64,000 nucleotides of DNA from Ancylobacter polymorphus (GTDB lineage Bacteria; Pseudomonadota; Alphaproteobacteria; Rhizobiales; Xanthobacteraceae). Under the pieces are notes generated by a model. That model was not told the origin of the DNA. It searched no databases and saw nothing but the letters and a program-made list of their open reading frames with translations. The first letter of the stretch is position 1. Each line of letters begins with the position of its first letter. Below, in pieces: positions 46,674 through 55,998 of the stretch. The stretch covers positions 1,116,001 to 1,180,000 of the forward strand of contig NZ_CP083239.1 in assembly GCF_022836935.1 (NCBI RefSeq), in the 5' to 3' direction. The position numbers were made by a program, and so were the translations under genes.

Positions 46674-47903
46674 TCACGCATCGGCGGCGAGGATGTGGTT
46701 GCGCACCAGCGGATAGACCTGGCCCTTCCAGCGGCGGCCGGAGAACACGCCGTAATGGCCGACGCCGGCCTGCATGTGGTGGCGGCGCAGATGCGGGCGC
46801 AGCGAGGCGCAGATGTCCTGCGCCGCCACCGTCTGGCCGACGGCGCAGATGTCGTCGCGCTCGCCCTCCACGGTGAGCAGGGCGGTGCGGCGGATGGCGC
46901 GGAAATCGATGCGCTCGCCGCGATAGGTCAGCACGCCGCGCGGCAATTCGTGCTGCTGGAACACCTTGGCGATGGTCTCCAGATAGAACTCGGCGGCGAG
47001 GTCGAGCACGGCGAAATATTCGTCATAGAAGGTCTTGGTGGTCGCCGCCTTCTCGTGCTCGCCCATGGCGAGGTTCTCATACAGCCCGACATGCGCCTTC
47101 ACATGGCGCTCCATGTTCATCGCCATGAAGGCGCCGACCTGGATGAAGCCGGGATAGACCCGCCGCCCCGCCCCCTTGAAGCCCGGCGGCACGGTGGCGA
47201 TGAGGTTCTGCGCGAACCAGTCGATCGGCTTGGAGGTGGCGAGCTCGTTCACCTTGGTCGGGTTGATGCGGGTATCCACCGGCCCGGCCATCAGCGTCAT
47301 GGAGAGCGGCTGGGCGGGGTTGTTTTCCTGCGCCATGACCGCCCCGGCGGCGAGCACCTGCACGCAGGGCTGGCACACGGCGAGCACATGCCCGCCCGGC
47401 CCGATCTCTTCCAGAAAGCGGATGACATGGGCGACGTAATCGTCGAAGCCGAACCCGCCGTCGGTGAGCGGCACGTCGCGCGCATTGTGCCAGTCGGTGA
47501 TGTAGACATCGTTTTCCGGCAGCAGCGTCTTCACCGTGTCCAGCAGCAGCGTGGCGAAATGGCCGGACAGCGGCGCGACGACGAGCAGGCGCGGCTGCTT
47601 CTGGTCGACATCCTTGGCGAAATGCAGCAGCGAGCCGAAGGGCAGCGCCAGCGCCACCTCCTCGCGCACCTCCACCTCGCGGTTGCCCACCGTCACCGTG
47701 CCGATGGCGAAGGGCGGGCGCTCATGGCTCAGCCCCGCGCGCTCGATCATCTCGAAGCCGGCCGAGAGGTTGCGCAGCAGCGGCGTGTCGTGGAGGCCGC
47801 CCATCGCCTCGCCCATCGTGCCGAGCATCTGCCGCGACAGCCTGGCCGCGAGGCGGAGCGGATCGAACAGGTCGGACTGGGCCTGATAGGCGGCATAAAG
47901 CAT
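46674..47903 (-). CDS. phaZ: Intracellular polyhydroxyalkanoate depolymerase
   Basis: 409 residues. The PHB_depo_C-type alpha/beta hydrolase has a Cys nucleophile in the lipase-like box AVCQPCVQV (C177), as in PhaZa1 of Ralstonia. The N-terminus LYAAYQAQSDLFDPLRLAAR is characteristic. It releases 3-hydroxybutyrate from stored polymer granules, so the organism probably makes PHB. The gene is convergent with mutS. Its promoter side is the 338-bp gap up to the GST gene, which contains a 12-bp tandem repeat. Confidence 0.93.
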   Translation of the reverse strand: MLYAAYQAQSDLFDPLRLAARLSRQMLGTMGEAMGGLHDTPLLRNLSAGFEMIERAGLSHERPPFAIGTVTVGNREVEVREEVALALPFGSLLHFAKDVDQKQPRLLVVAPLSGHFATLLLDTVKTLLPENDVYITDWHNARDVPLTDGGFGFDDYVAHVIRFLEEIGPGGHVLAVCQPCVQVLAAGAVMAQENNPAQPLSMTLMAGPVDTRINPTKVNELATSKPIDWFAQNLIATVPPGFKGAGRRVYPGFIQVGAFMAMNMERHVKAHVGLYENLAMGEHEKAATTKTFYDEYFAVLDLAAEFYLETIAKVFQQHELPRGVLTYRGERIDFRAIRRTALLTVEGERDDICAVGQTVAAQDICASLRPHLRRHHMQAGVGHYGVFSGRRWKGQVYPLVRNHILAADA

Positions 47904-48241
47904 GGGCGGGGCAATCTTCCGGCGGCAGGGGCGGCAACGGCTCGATCGGCGACAGGCGGGCGGCCGCCGCTCGGCGCAGGCGACCCGCTGCGCTGAAGGA
48001 GCGGAAGCCCTGCCGGAGCCATCCTAGAGCGGATGCAATGACGCTGCCAAGGAGGTTGCCAAGTAGGCTTCCGAGTAGGCTTCCAAGTAGGTCGCCAACC
48101 AGGTGGAACGCGCCGGTCCACCTCGGAAAGCGTCGCGGTCCGCGGCCGGCGCGCTGTCACAGCCCTGTCAGGAATGGCACGAAGTGTGATTGCCTGTTCC
48201 GTTCTGCACACTGAACGCCCCGCCGAAACAGGACGCCTGCC
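47904..48241. other. Intergenic region between divergent phaZ and GST genes
   Basis: No gene is supported here. It holds five 12-bp tandem units (48047-48106) and presumably both promoters. Open frames across it are arginine/proline-rich and look like composition artefacts. A CACTGAACG-type stretch and an AGGA ribosome site precede the GST start. Confidence 0.6.
48047..48106. repeat. 12-bp tandem repeat, five units
   Basis: Five consecutive 12-mers: CCAAGGAGGTTG, CCAAGTAGGCTT, CCGAGTAGGCTT, CCAAGTAGGTCG and CCAACCAGGTGG. The middle three are nearly identical and the outer two are diverged. It lies ~145-195 bases upstream of both the phaZ and GST starts. Confidence 0.8.
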
Positions 48242-49021
48242 ATGCCCTCCGCGCCCGCGACGCCAAAGACCGCCACCGCTGCTCCGGGCCGCAAGAAGGC
48301 GCCGGCAAAGGCGGCAATCAAGGCGGGAACGAAAGGCTTGGCCTCGCCGGAGCCGGCCGCGCCGGCGCCCGAAGCGGTGCTGACCCTCAGCAGCAAGAAC
48401 TATTCGTCCTGGTCGCTGCGCGGCTATCTGCTCTGCCGTCTCGCCGGGCTCGCCTTCACCGAGGCCCGCGTCTCCGCCGACGATCCCGCCATCCGCGCCG
48501 AGCTGCTGCTGCAATCCTCCTCCTTCCTGGTGCCACGGCTCGACCATGAGGGGCTGCGCATCTGGGACACGCTGGCGATCGCCGAATATCTGCACGAATG
48601 GAAGCCAGAAGCCGGATTACTGCCTAGGGATCGCGCAGCGCGGGCGCATTGCCGTTCCATCAGCGGCGAGATGCATTCGGGCTTCGCCAATCTGCGCTCG
48701 GCGCTGCCGATGAACATCAAGGCGCATCATCCCGGCTTCAAGGTGTGGGCGGGGGCGCAGGGCGACATACTCCGCATCGTCGCCATCTGGACCGAGTGCC
48801 TGAGCACCTATGGCGGGCCGTATCTGTTCGGCTCCGCCCCAACCATGGCGGATGCGATGTACGCCCCCGTCTGCTTGCGCTTTACCACCTATGACGTGCC
48901 GCTGGATCCGCAGAGCCGGGCCTATTGCGCCACCATGCTGGCGCTCCCCGCGATGCAGGACTGGATGGCAGCGGCGCGGGAAGAGCCGGAGGAGATGGAA
49001 GAGCTGGACGTGGAGTTCTGA
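48242..49021 (+). CDS. Glutathione S-transferase family protein with basic N-terminal tail
   Basis: 259 residues. The GST thioredoxin-like domain begins at residue ~47 (LTLSSKNYSSWSLRGYLLCR, with SLR as the glutathione-binding Ser), and the all-helical domain follows (GEMHSGFANLRSALPMNIKA). The first ~45 residues are Ala/Lys/Pro-rich (RKKAPAKAAIKAGTKG), unlike normal GSTs of ~215 residues. A GTG at 48377 would start right at the domain, but the ATG at 48242 has AGGA upstream. If real, the tail could bind nucleic acid or a membrane surface (speculation). Substrate unknown. Confidence 0.88.
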   Translation: MPSAPATPKTATAAPGRKKAPAKAAIKAGTKGLASPEPAAPAPEAVLTLSSKNYSSWSLRGYLLCRLAGLAFTEARVSADDPAIRAELLLQSSSFLVPRLDHEGLRIWDTLAIAEYLHEWKPEAGLLPRDRAARAHCRSISGEMHSGFANLRSALPMNIKAHHPGFKVWAGAQGDILRIVAIWTECLSTYGGPYLFGSAPTMADAMYAPVCLRFTTYDVPLDPQSRAYCATMLALPAMQDWMAAAREEPEEMEELDVEF

Positions 49022-49054
49022 GGATCCGCCGTCATCCCGCCCGCACCCCACCTC

Positions 49055-49143
49055 TCATGGCCGGGCTTGACCCGGCCACCCAGCCTTCGCACCGGGCGCG
49101 GTGAGGATAGGCTGGGTCCCCGGGGTCAAGCCCGGGGATGAGG
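49055..49143. repeat. ~90-bp palindromic element, family D (copy 1)
   Basis: It starts CATGGCCGGGCTTGACCCGG and ends GGGTCAAGCCCGGGGATGAG. Two inverted GGGCTTGACCC cores are separated by ~50 bp with inner CCCAGCC/GGCTGGG arms. Other copies are at 52218-52300, 59020-59114 and (partial) 59231-59300. This one lies between the converging GST and polA genes. Confidence 0.88.
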
Positions 49144-49157
49144 GCGCGTGCGCCCCC

Positions 49158-52118
49158 TCAATGCGCCTCGTCCCAGTTCTCCGCCGCGCGGGCGTCGACC
49201 TTCAGCGGCACTTTCAGCGCCACTGCCGGGAAGGGGGCGATCTCCATCACCTCGCGCACGACGGGGATGGTGGCCTCGACCTCGTCGTCCGGCACCTCGA
49301 AGATCAGTTCGTCATGCACCTGCAGCAGCATGCGGGCGGATAGCCGCGCCTTCTCCAGCGCCCCGTCCATCCGCACCATGGCGCGGCGGATGATGTCGGC
49401 GGCCGAGCCCTGCAGCCGCGCATTGATCGCCGCGCGCTCGTTGAAGGCGCGGATCGAGGGGTTCTTGGCATTGATGTCGGGGTAGTGGCAGCGCCGGCCG
49501 AACAGCGTTTCGACATAGCCATGCTCGCGGGCGAAGGCGCGGGTCTCGTCCATATAGGCGCGGATGCCGGGGAAGCGCTCGAAATAGCGCTTGATATAGG
49601 CCCCCGCCTCCTCGCGCGGGATGGAGAGCTGGTTGGCGAGGCCGAACGCCGAAATGCCGTAGATGATGCCGAAATTGATCGCCTTGGCCCGCCGGCGCAC
49701 CTCGCCCGGCATGCCCTCGATCGGCACGCCGAACATTTCCGACGCCGTCATGGCGTGAATGTCGAGCCCGTCCTGGAACGCCTGGCGCAGCGAGGGCGTG
49801 TCGGCGATCTCGGCCAAGAGCCGCAGCTCGATCTGCGAATAATCCGCCGAGATCAGCTTGTGGCCCGGCGCGGCGATGAAGGCCTTGCGGATCTTGCGCC
49901 CTTCCTCCGAGCGCACCGGGATGTTCTGCAGATTCGGCTCGGAGGAGGAGAGCCGGCCCGTCGTGGTGGCGGCAAGCGCGAAGGAGGAATGCACCCGCCC
50001 CGTCTCGGGGTGGACATAGGAGGGCAGGGCGTCGGCATAGGTCGATTTCAACTTCTGCAGCTGGCGCCAGTCGAGAATGCGGCGGGGCAGCTCGTGCCCC
50101 TGCTCCGCCAGTTCCTCCAGCACGTCGGCCCCGGTGGACCACGCCCCGGTCGGCGTCTTGCGCCCGCCGGGAATCTGCATCTTGCCGAACAATATGTCGC
50201 CAAGCTGCTTGGGCGAGCCGGGGTTGAAGCTCTCCCCCGCCATCTCGGAAATATCCGCCTCCAGCCGGCCCATGCCCTGCGCGAACTCGCCCGAGAGCCG
50301 CGAGAGCATCTGCCGGTCGATCATGATGCCGCGCGCCTCCATGCGGGCGAGCACGGCGACCAGCGGGCGCTCCAGCGTCTCATAGACCGTCGCCTTGCCC
50401 TCGCTGGCGAGGCGGGGTTTGAGCACCCGCCACAGCCGCAGCGTCACATCGGCGTCCTCGGCGGCATATTCGCTGGCCTTGTCGAGCGGGGCGCGGTCGA
50501 AGGTGATCTGCCCCTTGCCCTTGCCGCACACCTCCTCGAACTTGATCGGCGTGTGGCCGAGCCAGCGCATGGAGAGCGGGTCCATGCCGTGCGGCGAGGC
50601 GCCCGCATCGAGCACATAGGAAATCAGCATCGTGTCGTCGTAAGGGGCGACCTCGATGCCGAGGCGCCGCAGCACCAGCCAGTCATATTTCAGGTTCTGC
50701 CCCACCTTGAGGACGGAAGGGTCCTGCATCAGCGGCGTCAGCGCGGCGAGCGCGTCGCGGACGGGGATCTGGTCCGGCAGCAGCCCTTCGCTGAACAGGC
50801 CCTCATCCCCGCCCTTATGGGTGAGCGGGACATAGCAGGCCTCGTTCGGCCCGGTGGCGAGCGAGAAGCCGACCAGCTCCGCCTGCATCGGGTCGAGCCC
50901 GGTGGTCTCGGTATCGACAGCGACGACGCCCACCTCGCGGGCGCGGGCGATCCATTCTTCCAGCCGGGCGAGCGTCGTCACCGTCTCATAGCGGGACCGG
51001 TCGACCGGGGTGGCGGTGGCCTCCGCCTGCCGGGCGGCGGCGAGCGCCTGCGGGGTGAAGCCCTCCGCCGCGCTCGGCGCGTCCTCCACCGGCACTGCGG
51101 TCTCGTGCGTGTCCGGGTCCAGCCCGGCGGCCAGCAGCGCGCTCTCCCCGCCCCCCGCCTTGAGGCCGGGATCGGGCTCGATGGCGGCGACATCGACCTC
51201 ATAGGCCTCGGCCACCCGGCGGGTCAGCGTGGTAAACTCCATCGCCTTGAGGAAGGCGACGAGGCGGGTGGCCGACGGTTCCACCACGGCGATGTCGTCG
51301 AGCGGCACGTCGAGCGGCACGTCGCGCTTCAGCGTCACCAGCTGGCGCGAGAGGCGGGCCTGGTCGGCGAATTCGATCAGGTTCTCGCGCCGCTTGGTCT
51401 GCTTGATCTCGGGCGCGCGGGCCAGCAGCGTGTCGAGGTCGCCATATTCCGCCAAGAGCTGCGCGGCGGTCTTGATGCCGATGCCGGGCACGCCGGGCAC
51501 GTTGTCGACGGAATCGCCGGCCAGCGACTGCACGTCCACCACCTTGTCCGGGGCGACGCCGAACTTCTCGAACACTTCCTCGACGCCGATCGCCTTGTCC
51601 TTCATCGGGTCGTACATGCGCACCAGCCCGTCGACGAGCTGCATCAGGTCCTTGTCGGAGGAAATGACGGTGACCTGCGCGCCGCGCGCCTTGGCCTGCT
51701 CGGCATAGGTGGCGATGAGGTCGTCGGCCTCGAAGCCGGACTGCTCGACACAGGCGAGGTCGAAAGCCCGCGTCGCCTCGCGGATCAGCGGGAATTGCGG
51801 GCGCAGATCCTCCGGCAGCTCCGGGCGCTGGGCCTTGTAGAGCGGGTAAATGTCCTTGCGGAAGGTCTGCTCGGACTTGTCGAACACCACGGCGAGATGG
51901 GTCGGCTTCGGCGCGAATCCGCCGCCATTCTGCCCGGCGCGCACCAGCTTCCACAGCATGTTGCAGAACCCCGCCACCGCGCCCACGGGCAGCTTGTCGG
52001 AGGAGCGGGTGAGCGGGGGCAAGGCGTGGTAGGCGCGGAAAATATAGGCCGAGCCGTCGATCAGGACGACATGGTCACTGGCGTCGACAGTCTCGTGATG
52101 GGCATCGTTGGCGGGCAT
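49158..52118 (-). CDS. polA: DNA polymerase I
   Basis: 986 residues from the ATG at 52118; the frame upstream of this is repeat-derived and not family-like. There are three domains. The 5'-3' exonuclease at ~15-310 starts VVLIDGSAYIFRAYHALPPL. The 3'-5' proofreading domain has an intact DTETTGL motif (D402, E404). The polymerase A domain has DYSQIELRL (D759) and VHDELIFE near the C-terminus. It fills gaps and removes primers. A ~60-residue linker rich in Ala/Pro/Glu separates the first two domains. The upstream 330-bp gap contains two repeat elements. Confidence 0.98.
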   Translation of the reverse strand: MPANDAHHETVDASDHVVLIDGSAYIFRAYHALPPLTRSSDKLPVGAVAGFCNMLWKLVRAGQNGGGFAPKPTHLAVVFDKSEQTFRKDIYPLYKAQRPELPEDLRPQFPLIREATRAFDLACVEQSGFEADDLIATYAEQAKARGAQVTVISSDKDLMQLVDGLVRMYDPMKDKAIGVEEVFEKFGVAPDKVVDVQSLAGDSVDNVPGVPGIGIKTAAQLLAEYGDLDTLLARAPEIKQTKRRENLIEFADQARLSRQLVTLKRDVPLDVPLDDIAVVEPSATRLVAFLKAMEFTTLTRRVAEAYEVDVAAIEPDPGLKAGGGESALLAAGLDPDTHETAVPVEDAPSAAEGFTPQALAAARQAEATATPVDRSRYETVTTLARLEEWIARAREVGVVAVDTETTGLDPMQAELVGFSLATGPNEACYVPLTHKGGDEGLFSEGLLPDQIPVRDALAALTPLMQDPSVLKVGQNLKYDWLVLRRLGIEVAPYDDTMLISYVLDAGASPHGMDPLSMRWLGHTPIKFEEVCGKGKGQITFDRAPLDKASEYAAEDADVTLRLWRVLKPRLASEGKATVYETLERPLVAVLARMEARGIMIDRQMLSRLSGEFAQGMGRLEADISEMAGESFNPGSPKQLGDILFGKMQIPGGRKTPTGAWSTGADVLEELAEQGHELPRRILDWRQLQKLKSTYADALPSYVHPETGRVHSSFALAATTTGRLSSSEPNLQNIPVRSEEGRKIRKAFIAAPGHKLISADYSQIELRLLAEIADTPSLRQAFQDGLDIHAMTASEMFGVPIEGMPGEVRRRAKAINFGIIYGISAFGLANQLSIPREEAGAYIKRYFERFPGIRAYMDETRAFAREHGYVETLFGRRCHYPDINAKNPSIRAFNERAAINARLQGSAADIIRRAMVRMDGALEKARLSARMLLQVHDELIFEVPDDEVEATIPVVREVMEIAPFPAVALKVPLKVDARAAENWDEAH

Positions 52119-52217
52119 TGCGGGCTCCGTTTCGCGCCGCACGATGCCCCCGGCGTCGCGTCGGGGCAAGGGGCGGCGAGAGGGGCGGGGAGAGGCGGGG
52201 GCTGCCTCCTGCTTCCC

Positions 52218-52300
52218 TCCTCCCCGGGCTTGACCCGGGGACCCAGCTGTTATCGGGCGCGGGAAAGACTGGGTGCCCGGGTCAAGCCCGGGCATGAGGG
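52218..52300. repeat. ~83-bp palindromic element, family D (copy 2)
   Basis: It has CCCCGGGCTTGACCCGGGGA on the left and GTGCCCGGGTCAAGCCCGGG on the right, the same design as 49055-49143. It lies in the 330-bp gap upstream of polA. Confidence 0.88.
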
Positions 52301-52323
52301 CGTGACGGCCGGTCAGCTCCCGT

Positions 52324-52409
52324 CATCCCGGACGGTCCGCAGGACCGATCCGGGATCGCGCGCCAGAGAGGGGTGACGATCCCGGCTCTCGCTTCGCTCG
52401 GCCGGGATG
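52324..52409. repeat. ~86-bp palindromic element, family C (copy 2)
   Basis: Same ends as 40099-40178 (CATCCCGGACGG left, CGGCCGGGATG right), with a slightly longer core. It stands immediately next to a family D element, so two unrelated repeats occupy one gap. Confidence 0.85.
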
Positions 52410-52448
52410 ACGTGTCTGGCACAGGTGACGCGCGCGTCGCCGGGCGCC

Positions 52449-52958
52449 TCAGCGCGCCAGCCAGGCGGCGAGGCCGTCCAGCGTCTCGATCCCGTAGCCA
52501 ACGGCTCCGAAGCCGATGACCGCCTGCCGCCGCGCGCGGCTCGGGTGCAGCTGGCGCAGGGTGAGCACGGTCTTGCCGTCGTCCTGCGCGTCGAAGGTCA
52601 CCGTCATGCGGAAGCGGTCGGGATCGTCGGGGTCGGGCGTGCCATAGTCGGCGACGATGCGTTCATTCGGCACGATTTCAAGGAAACGCATGAGGTTGGG
52701 GAAGCGCTGCTCCCGGCCCTCGAACACGCCGACCATGTCGAAGTGCCAGACGCCGCCTTCGCGGATATCGGCCTCATGGGTCTCGATGCGCAGACCGGCC
52801 GGGCCGTACCACGCGGCGAGCGCGGCGGGGTCCATCCAGGCCGCGAAGACCTTTTCGCGCGGGTGATCCAGCAGCCGGGTCAGGACGATTTCGCGGTCCA
52901 GTGCCCAGATCTCCAGCGGGCTCGCCTGCAGCGGGCGGCTCTGCAACGGGTCGGTCAT
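52449..52958 (-). CDS. SRPBCC/AHSA1-like ligand-binding domain protein
   Basis: 169 residues. It is an Aha1-C/START-like fold: LTRLLDHPREKVFAAWMDPAALAAWYGP, GGVWHFDMVGVFEG, and a C-terminal helix ending GIETLDGLAAWLAR. It begins 5 bases after the ArsR gene stop with AAGGAC as ribosome site, so the two are co-translated. ArsR-SRPBCC pairs are widespread in proteobacteria. The SRPBCC protein probably binds a hydrophobic ligand, and ArsR likely regulates the pair itself. Function otherwise unknown. Confidence 0.88.
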   Translation of the reverse strand: MTDPLQSRPLQASPLEIWALDREIVLTRLLDHPREKVFAAWMDPAALAAWYGPAGLRIETHEADIREGGVWHFDMVGVFEGREQRFPNLMRFLEIVPNERIVADYGTPDPDDPDRFRMTVTFDAQDDGKTVLTLRQLHPSRARRQAVIGFGAVGYGIETLDGLAAWLAR

Positions 52959-52963
52959 GTCCT

Positions 52964-53296
52964 TCACCCTTCTTCCGTTCGCGCCAGATAGGATTCCAGC
53001 CGATCCAGCCGCGCCGCGGCACGCCGGCGTTCCGCCTCCATCCAGTCCGCCGCCTCGTTGAAACGCGCCGGCACCAGCCGGCACCAGCGGCTGCGCCCGC
53101 GCTTCTCGCTGGCGATCAGCCCGCAGTCTTCCAGCACCTTGAGATGCTGGGCGAAGGAGGGCAGCGCCATCGCGAACGGGGCCGCGAGCGTGCTGACCGA
53201 GGCCTCGCCCTCGGCGAGGCGCGAGACCACCGCGCGCCGCGTGGGGTCGCTGAGGGCGTGGAAGGCGAGATCGAGCGGCGTGGAATAGTGAGGCAT
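52964..53296 (-). CDS. ArsR-family HTH regulator (SRPBCC-associated)
   Basis: 110 residues. The winged helix has DPTRRAVVSRLAEGEASVSTLAAPFAMALPSFAQHLKVLEDCGL, and GRSRWCRLVPA forms the wing. It lacks the metal-binding ELCVCDL motif, so it is not a typical arsenic sensor. It is the first gene of a two-gene unit with the SRPBCC protein. It is divergent from truA, with a 142-bp spacer. Confidence 0.9.
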   Translation of the reverse strand: MPHYSTPLDLAFHALSDPTRRAVVSRLAEGEASVSTLAAPFAMALPSFAQHLKVLEDCGLIASEKRGRSRWCRLVPARFNEAADWMEAERRRAAARLDRLESYLARTEEG

Positions 53297-53438
53297 ACGC
53301 CTTAGTAATGTGGCGCGAGGAGCGCGTCAACGATAAAAAGGCAAATGCCTAACTATTCCGGCTCCGCCGGCCCGGCAGGTGACACGCCACAGGTGACGCG
53401 CCGCGTGCGGGGCGCTACAGAGCGCGCAGGAAAACACC

Positions 53439-54191
53439 ATGCCCCGCTACAAGCTCACCATCGAATATGACGGCACCCCCTTCGTCGGCTGGCAGGTCCA
53501 GGCGGCGGGGACGAGCGTGCAGGGCGTGCTGGCGGAAGCGGTGCGGCGCTTTTCCGGCGAGGCGGTGGCGGTCCACGGCGCCGGGCGCACCGATGCCGGG
53601 GTGCACGCCACCGGGCAGGTCGCGCATGTCGAACTCACCCGCGCGTGGAAAGCGGACACAGTGCGCGACGCCATGAACGCGCATCTGCGCCCGCACCCCG
53701 TCGCCGTTCTGGCGGCGGAAGAGGTGGCGGAGGATTTTCACGCCCGGTTCTCGGCCACCGGGCGGCGCTATCTCTACCGCATCATCGCCCGCCGGCCGGA
53801 CCTGGTGCTGGAGCGCGACCGCGCGTGGCGGGTGCTGCGCCCGCTCGATGCCGACGCGATGGCGCTGGGCGCGGCCCGGCTGATCGGCCGGCACGACTTC
53901 ACCACCTTCCGCGCCATTGGCTGCCAAGCGGCCTCGCCGGTGAAGACGCTCGACCGGCTGGAGGTGGAAACCGTGCCGCTCACCGGGCCGGGCATGGAAA
54001 TCCGCGTGCACGCGCAGGCGCGTTCCTTCCTGCACCATCAGGTGCGCTCCATGGTCGGCACGCTGGTGAAGCTGGGCGAGGGCGCGTGGACCCCGGACGA
54101 CGTGACCGCCGCGCTGGACGCGAAGGACCGCACGCGCTGCGGCCCGATGGCACCCTCGGCCGGGCTCTATCTCGCGGAAGTCACCTATTGA
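53439..54191 (+). CDS. truA: tRNA pseudouridine(38-40) synthase TruA
   Basis: 250 residues, normal length. The catalytic Asp is D52 in [38 protein letters not shown] is the usual C-terminal motif. It modifies U38-U40 in the anticodon arm of tRNAs. It is followed by 185 bp without a gene and then hss. Confidence 0.97.
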   Translation: MPRYKLTIEYDGTPFVGWQVQAAGTSVQGVLAEAVRRFSGEAVAVHGAGRTDAGVHATGQVAHVELTRAWKADTVRDAMNAHLRPHPVAVLAAEEVAEDFHARFSATGRRYLYRIIARRPDLVLERDRAWRVLRPLDADAMALGAARLIGRHDFTTFRAIGCQAASPVKTLDRLEVETVPLTGPGMEIRVHAQARSFLHHQVRSMVGTLVKLGEGAWTPDDVTAALDAKDRTRCGPMAPSAGLYLAEVTY

Positions 54192-54376
54192 GCCGCCAAG
54201 GCCGGCATCGCCACCGCCGCTGAATTTCGCAACGCCCCCCCCGAATCGGGCCCGCGCCGGCCGCCCCGGTGCGGCCATGGCCTTGTCACGCGCGCGTCAC
54301 CATTGACGCGGCAGGCTGCGGCGTCCCATGGTGCCGCCCGTCTCTTCCCTTCGGAACCAAAGGAGTGTCCCCGAGA

Positions 54377-55804
54377 ATGTCAGTCTGGCCGGTCTACGGA
54401 AAAATCGACGGTCCCATCGTGATGATCGGCTTCGGCTCGATCGGTCGCGGCACCCTGCCCCTCCTGGAGCGGCATTTCGATTTCGACAAGGAACGGCTGA
54501 CCGTCATCGACCCGGTGGACGACAACCGCGTGCTGCTCGACGAGCGCGGCATCCGCTTCCTGCAGCTCGCCATCACCAAGGAAAACTACATCGAGGTGCT
54601 GAAGCCCCTGCTGACCACCGGCGGGCGCGGCTTCCTCATCAACCTCTCGGTCGACACCGGCTCGGTCGATATCATGACGCTCGCCCGCGACTGCGGCGCG
54701 CTCTACATCGACACCGTGGTCGAGCCGTGGCTCGGCTTCTATTTCGACAAGGACGCCACCCCCGCCAGCCGCTCCAACTACGCGCTGCGCGAATCCATGC
54801 TCAAGGCCAAGCGCGCCAATCCCGGCGGGCCGACGGCGGTGTCCTGCTGCGGCGCCAATCCCGGCATGGTGTCGTGGTTCGTCAAGCAGGCGCTCATTGA
54901 TGTCGCCACCGATACCGGGCTGGACTTCGAGGAGCCGACGACCCGCGAGGGCTGGGCGGAGCTGATGGCCCGCGTCGGCGTCAAGGGCATCCACATCGCC
55001 GAGCGCGACACCCAGCGCGCCCGCGATCCCCGCCCCTTCGGCACCTTCGTCAACACCTGGTCGGTGGAAGGCTTCGTCTCCGAAGGGCTGCAGCCGGCCG
55101 AGCTCGGCTGGGGCACGCACGAAACCTGGATGCCGGCCAACGCCCACACGCATAATTTCGGTTCCGGCGCGGCGATCTATCTGATGCAGCCGGGCGCCGC
55201 CACCAAAGTGCGCACCTGGTGCCCGAGCCTCGGCGCGCAGCACGGCTTCCTGGTGACGCATAACGAGTCGATCTCGATCGCCGACTATTTCACCCTGCGC
55301 AACGGCGCGCAGGTCGCCTACCGCCCGACCTGCCATTACGCCTATCACCCCTGCAACGACGCGGTGCTGTCCTGGCACGAGATGTTCGGCAATGAAGGCC
55401 ATTTCTCGGGCGAGTGGACCATCCTGACCGAAGGCGAGATCGTCGACGGGCGCGACGAGCTCGGCGTGCTGCTCTATGGCCACGCCAAGAACGCCTATTG
55501 GTACGGGTCGCAGCTCACCATCGAGGAGGCGCGCAACCTCGCCCCCTACCAGACCGCCACCGGGCTGCAGGTGACCTCCGCCGTGCTCGCCGGCATGGTG
55601 TGGGCGCTGGAAAACCCGGAAGCCGGCATCGTCGAGACCGACGAGATGGATTACCGCCGCTGCCTGGAAATCCAGAAGCCCTATCTCGGCACGGTGAAGG
55701 GCTATTACACCGACTGGACCCCGCTGGACGGCCGCCCCGGCCTGTTCCCGGAGGATATCGACCCCTCCGACCCCTGGCTGTTCCGCAACATTCTGGTGCG
55801 GTGA
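54377..55804 (+). CDS. hss: Homospermidine synthase
   Basis: 475 residues, the size of the Blastochloris enzyme. A Rossmann NAD site lies at the N-terminus (IVMIGFGSIGRGTLPLLERH), followed by a saccharopine-dehydrogenase-like fold. Conserved stretches include AVSCCGANPGMVSWFVKQAL and TRWGTHE-like GWGTHETWMPANAHTHNFG. It makes homospermidine from putrescine (or putrescine plus spermidine), the main polyamine of many Hyphomicrobiales. AAAGGAG precedes the start at 54377. Two hairpins after the stop (55888-55990) separate it from a convergent gene. Confidence 0.96.
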   Translation: MSVWPVYGKIDGPIVMIGFGSIGRGTLPLLERHFDFDKERLTVIDPVDDNRVLLDERGIRFLQLAITKENYIEVLKPLLTTGGRGFLINLSVDTGSVDIMTLARDCGALYIDTVVEPWLGFYFDKDATPASRSNYALRESMLKAKRANPGGPTAVSCCGANPGMVSWFVKQALIDVATDTGLDFEEPTTREGWAELMARVGVKGIHIAERDTQRARDPRPFGTFVNTWSVEGFVSEGLQPAELGWGTHETWMPANAHTHNFGSGAAIYLMQPGAATKVRTWCPSLGAQHGFLVTHNESISIADYFTLRNGAQVAYRPTCHYAYHPCNDAVLSWHEMFGNEGHFSGEWTILTEGEIVDGRDELGVLLYGHAKNAYWYGSQLTIEEARNLAPYQTATGLQVTSAVLAGMVWALENPEAGIVETDEMDYRRCLEIQKPYLGTVKGYYTDWTPLDGRPGLFPEDIDPSDPWLFRNILVR

Positions 55805-55887
55805 AGGCGGCAGGCCCGGCGAGAACGGTTCCGGCGAATTCGCCTTCACCGGAACGGCTTTCCGGTATCCACCAGGCTGAAAGGCAC

Positions 55888-55990
55888 GAGAGCACGTTCC
55901 GATCTGATGGCATCGCAATCAGATCGGCAAACGTTCTCCATCCATCATTTACAGACTGATTTACCGATCAGGTCGATTCAACCTGATCGG
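55888..55990. repeat. Two tandem hairpins related to the 11414 element
   Basis: The first hairpin is CCGATCTGAT / ATCAGATCGG (55899-55927) flanked by GAGAGCACGTT and AAACGTTCTC. The second is CCGATCAGGT / ACCTGATCGG with a 7-nt loop (55964-55990). They fill the gap between convergent hss and the membrane protein gene and may act as terminators. The GATCAG core and GAGAGC end resemble 11414-11464. Confidence 0.7.
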
Positions 55991-55998
55991 AACAGACT

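Noticed and set aside
47747..48595. Open frame with PTWKPTRKPTWQ-type repeats upstream of phaZ
   Set aside because: It overlaps phaZ and the GST gene on the opposite strand or in another frame. The peptide repeat is only a reading of the 12-bp tandem repeat, with no ribosome site.
52119..52295. N-terminal extension of polA
   Set aside because: It runs through a family D repeat and lacks similarity to DNA polymerase I; the ATG at 52118 begins the family sequence.
55805..55998. tRNA gene or small RNA after hss
   Set aside because: The two hairpins do not form a cloverleaf and resemble the palindromic element at 11414, so they are treated as repeat/terminator structures.
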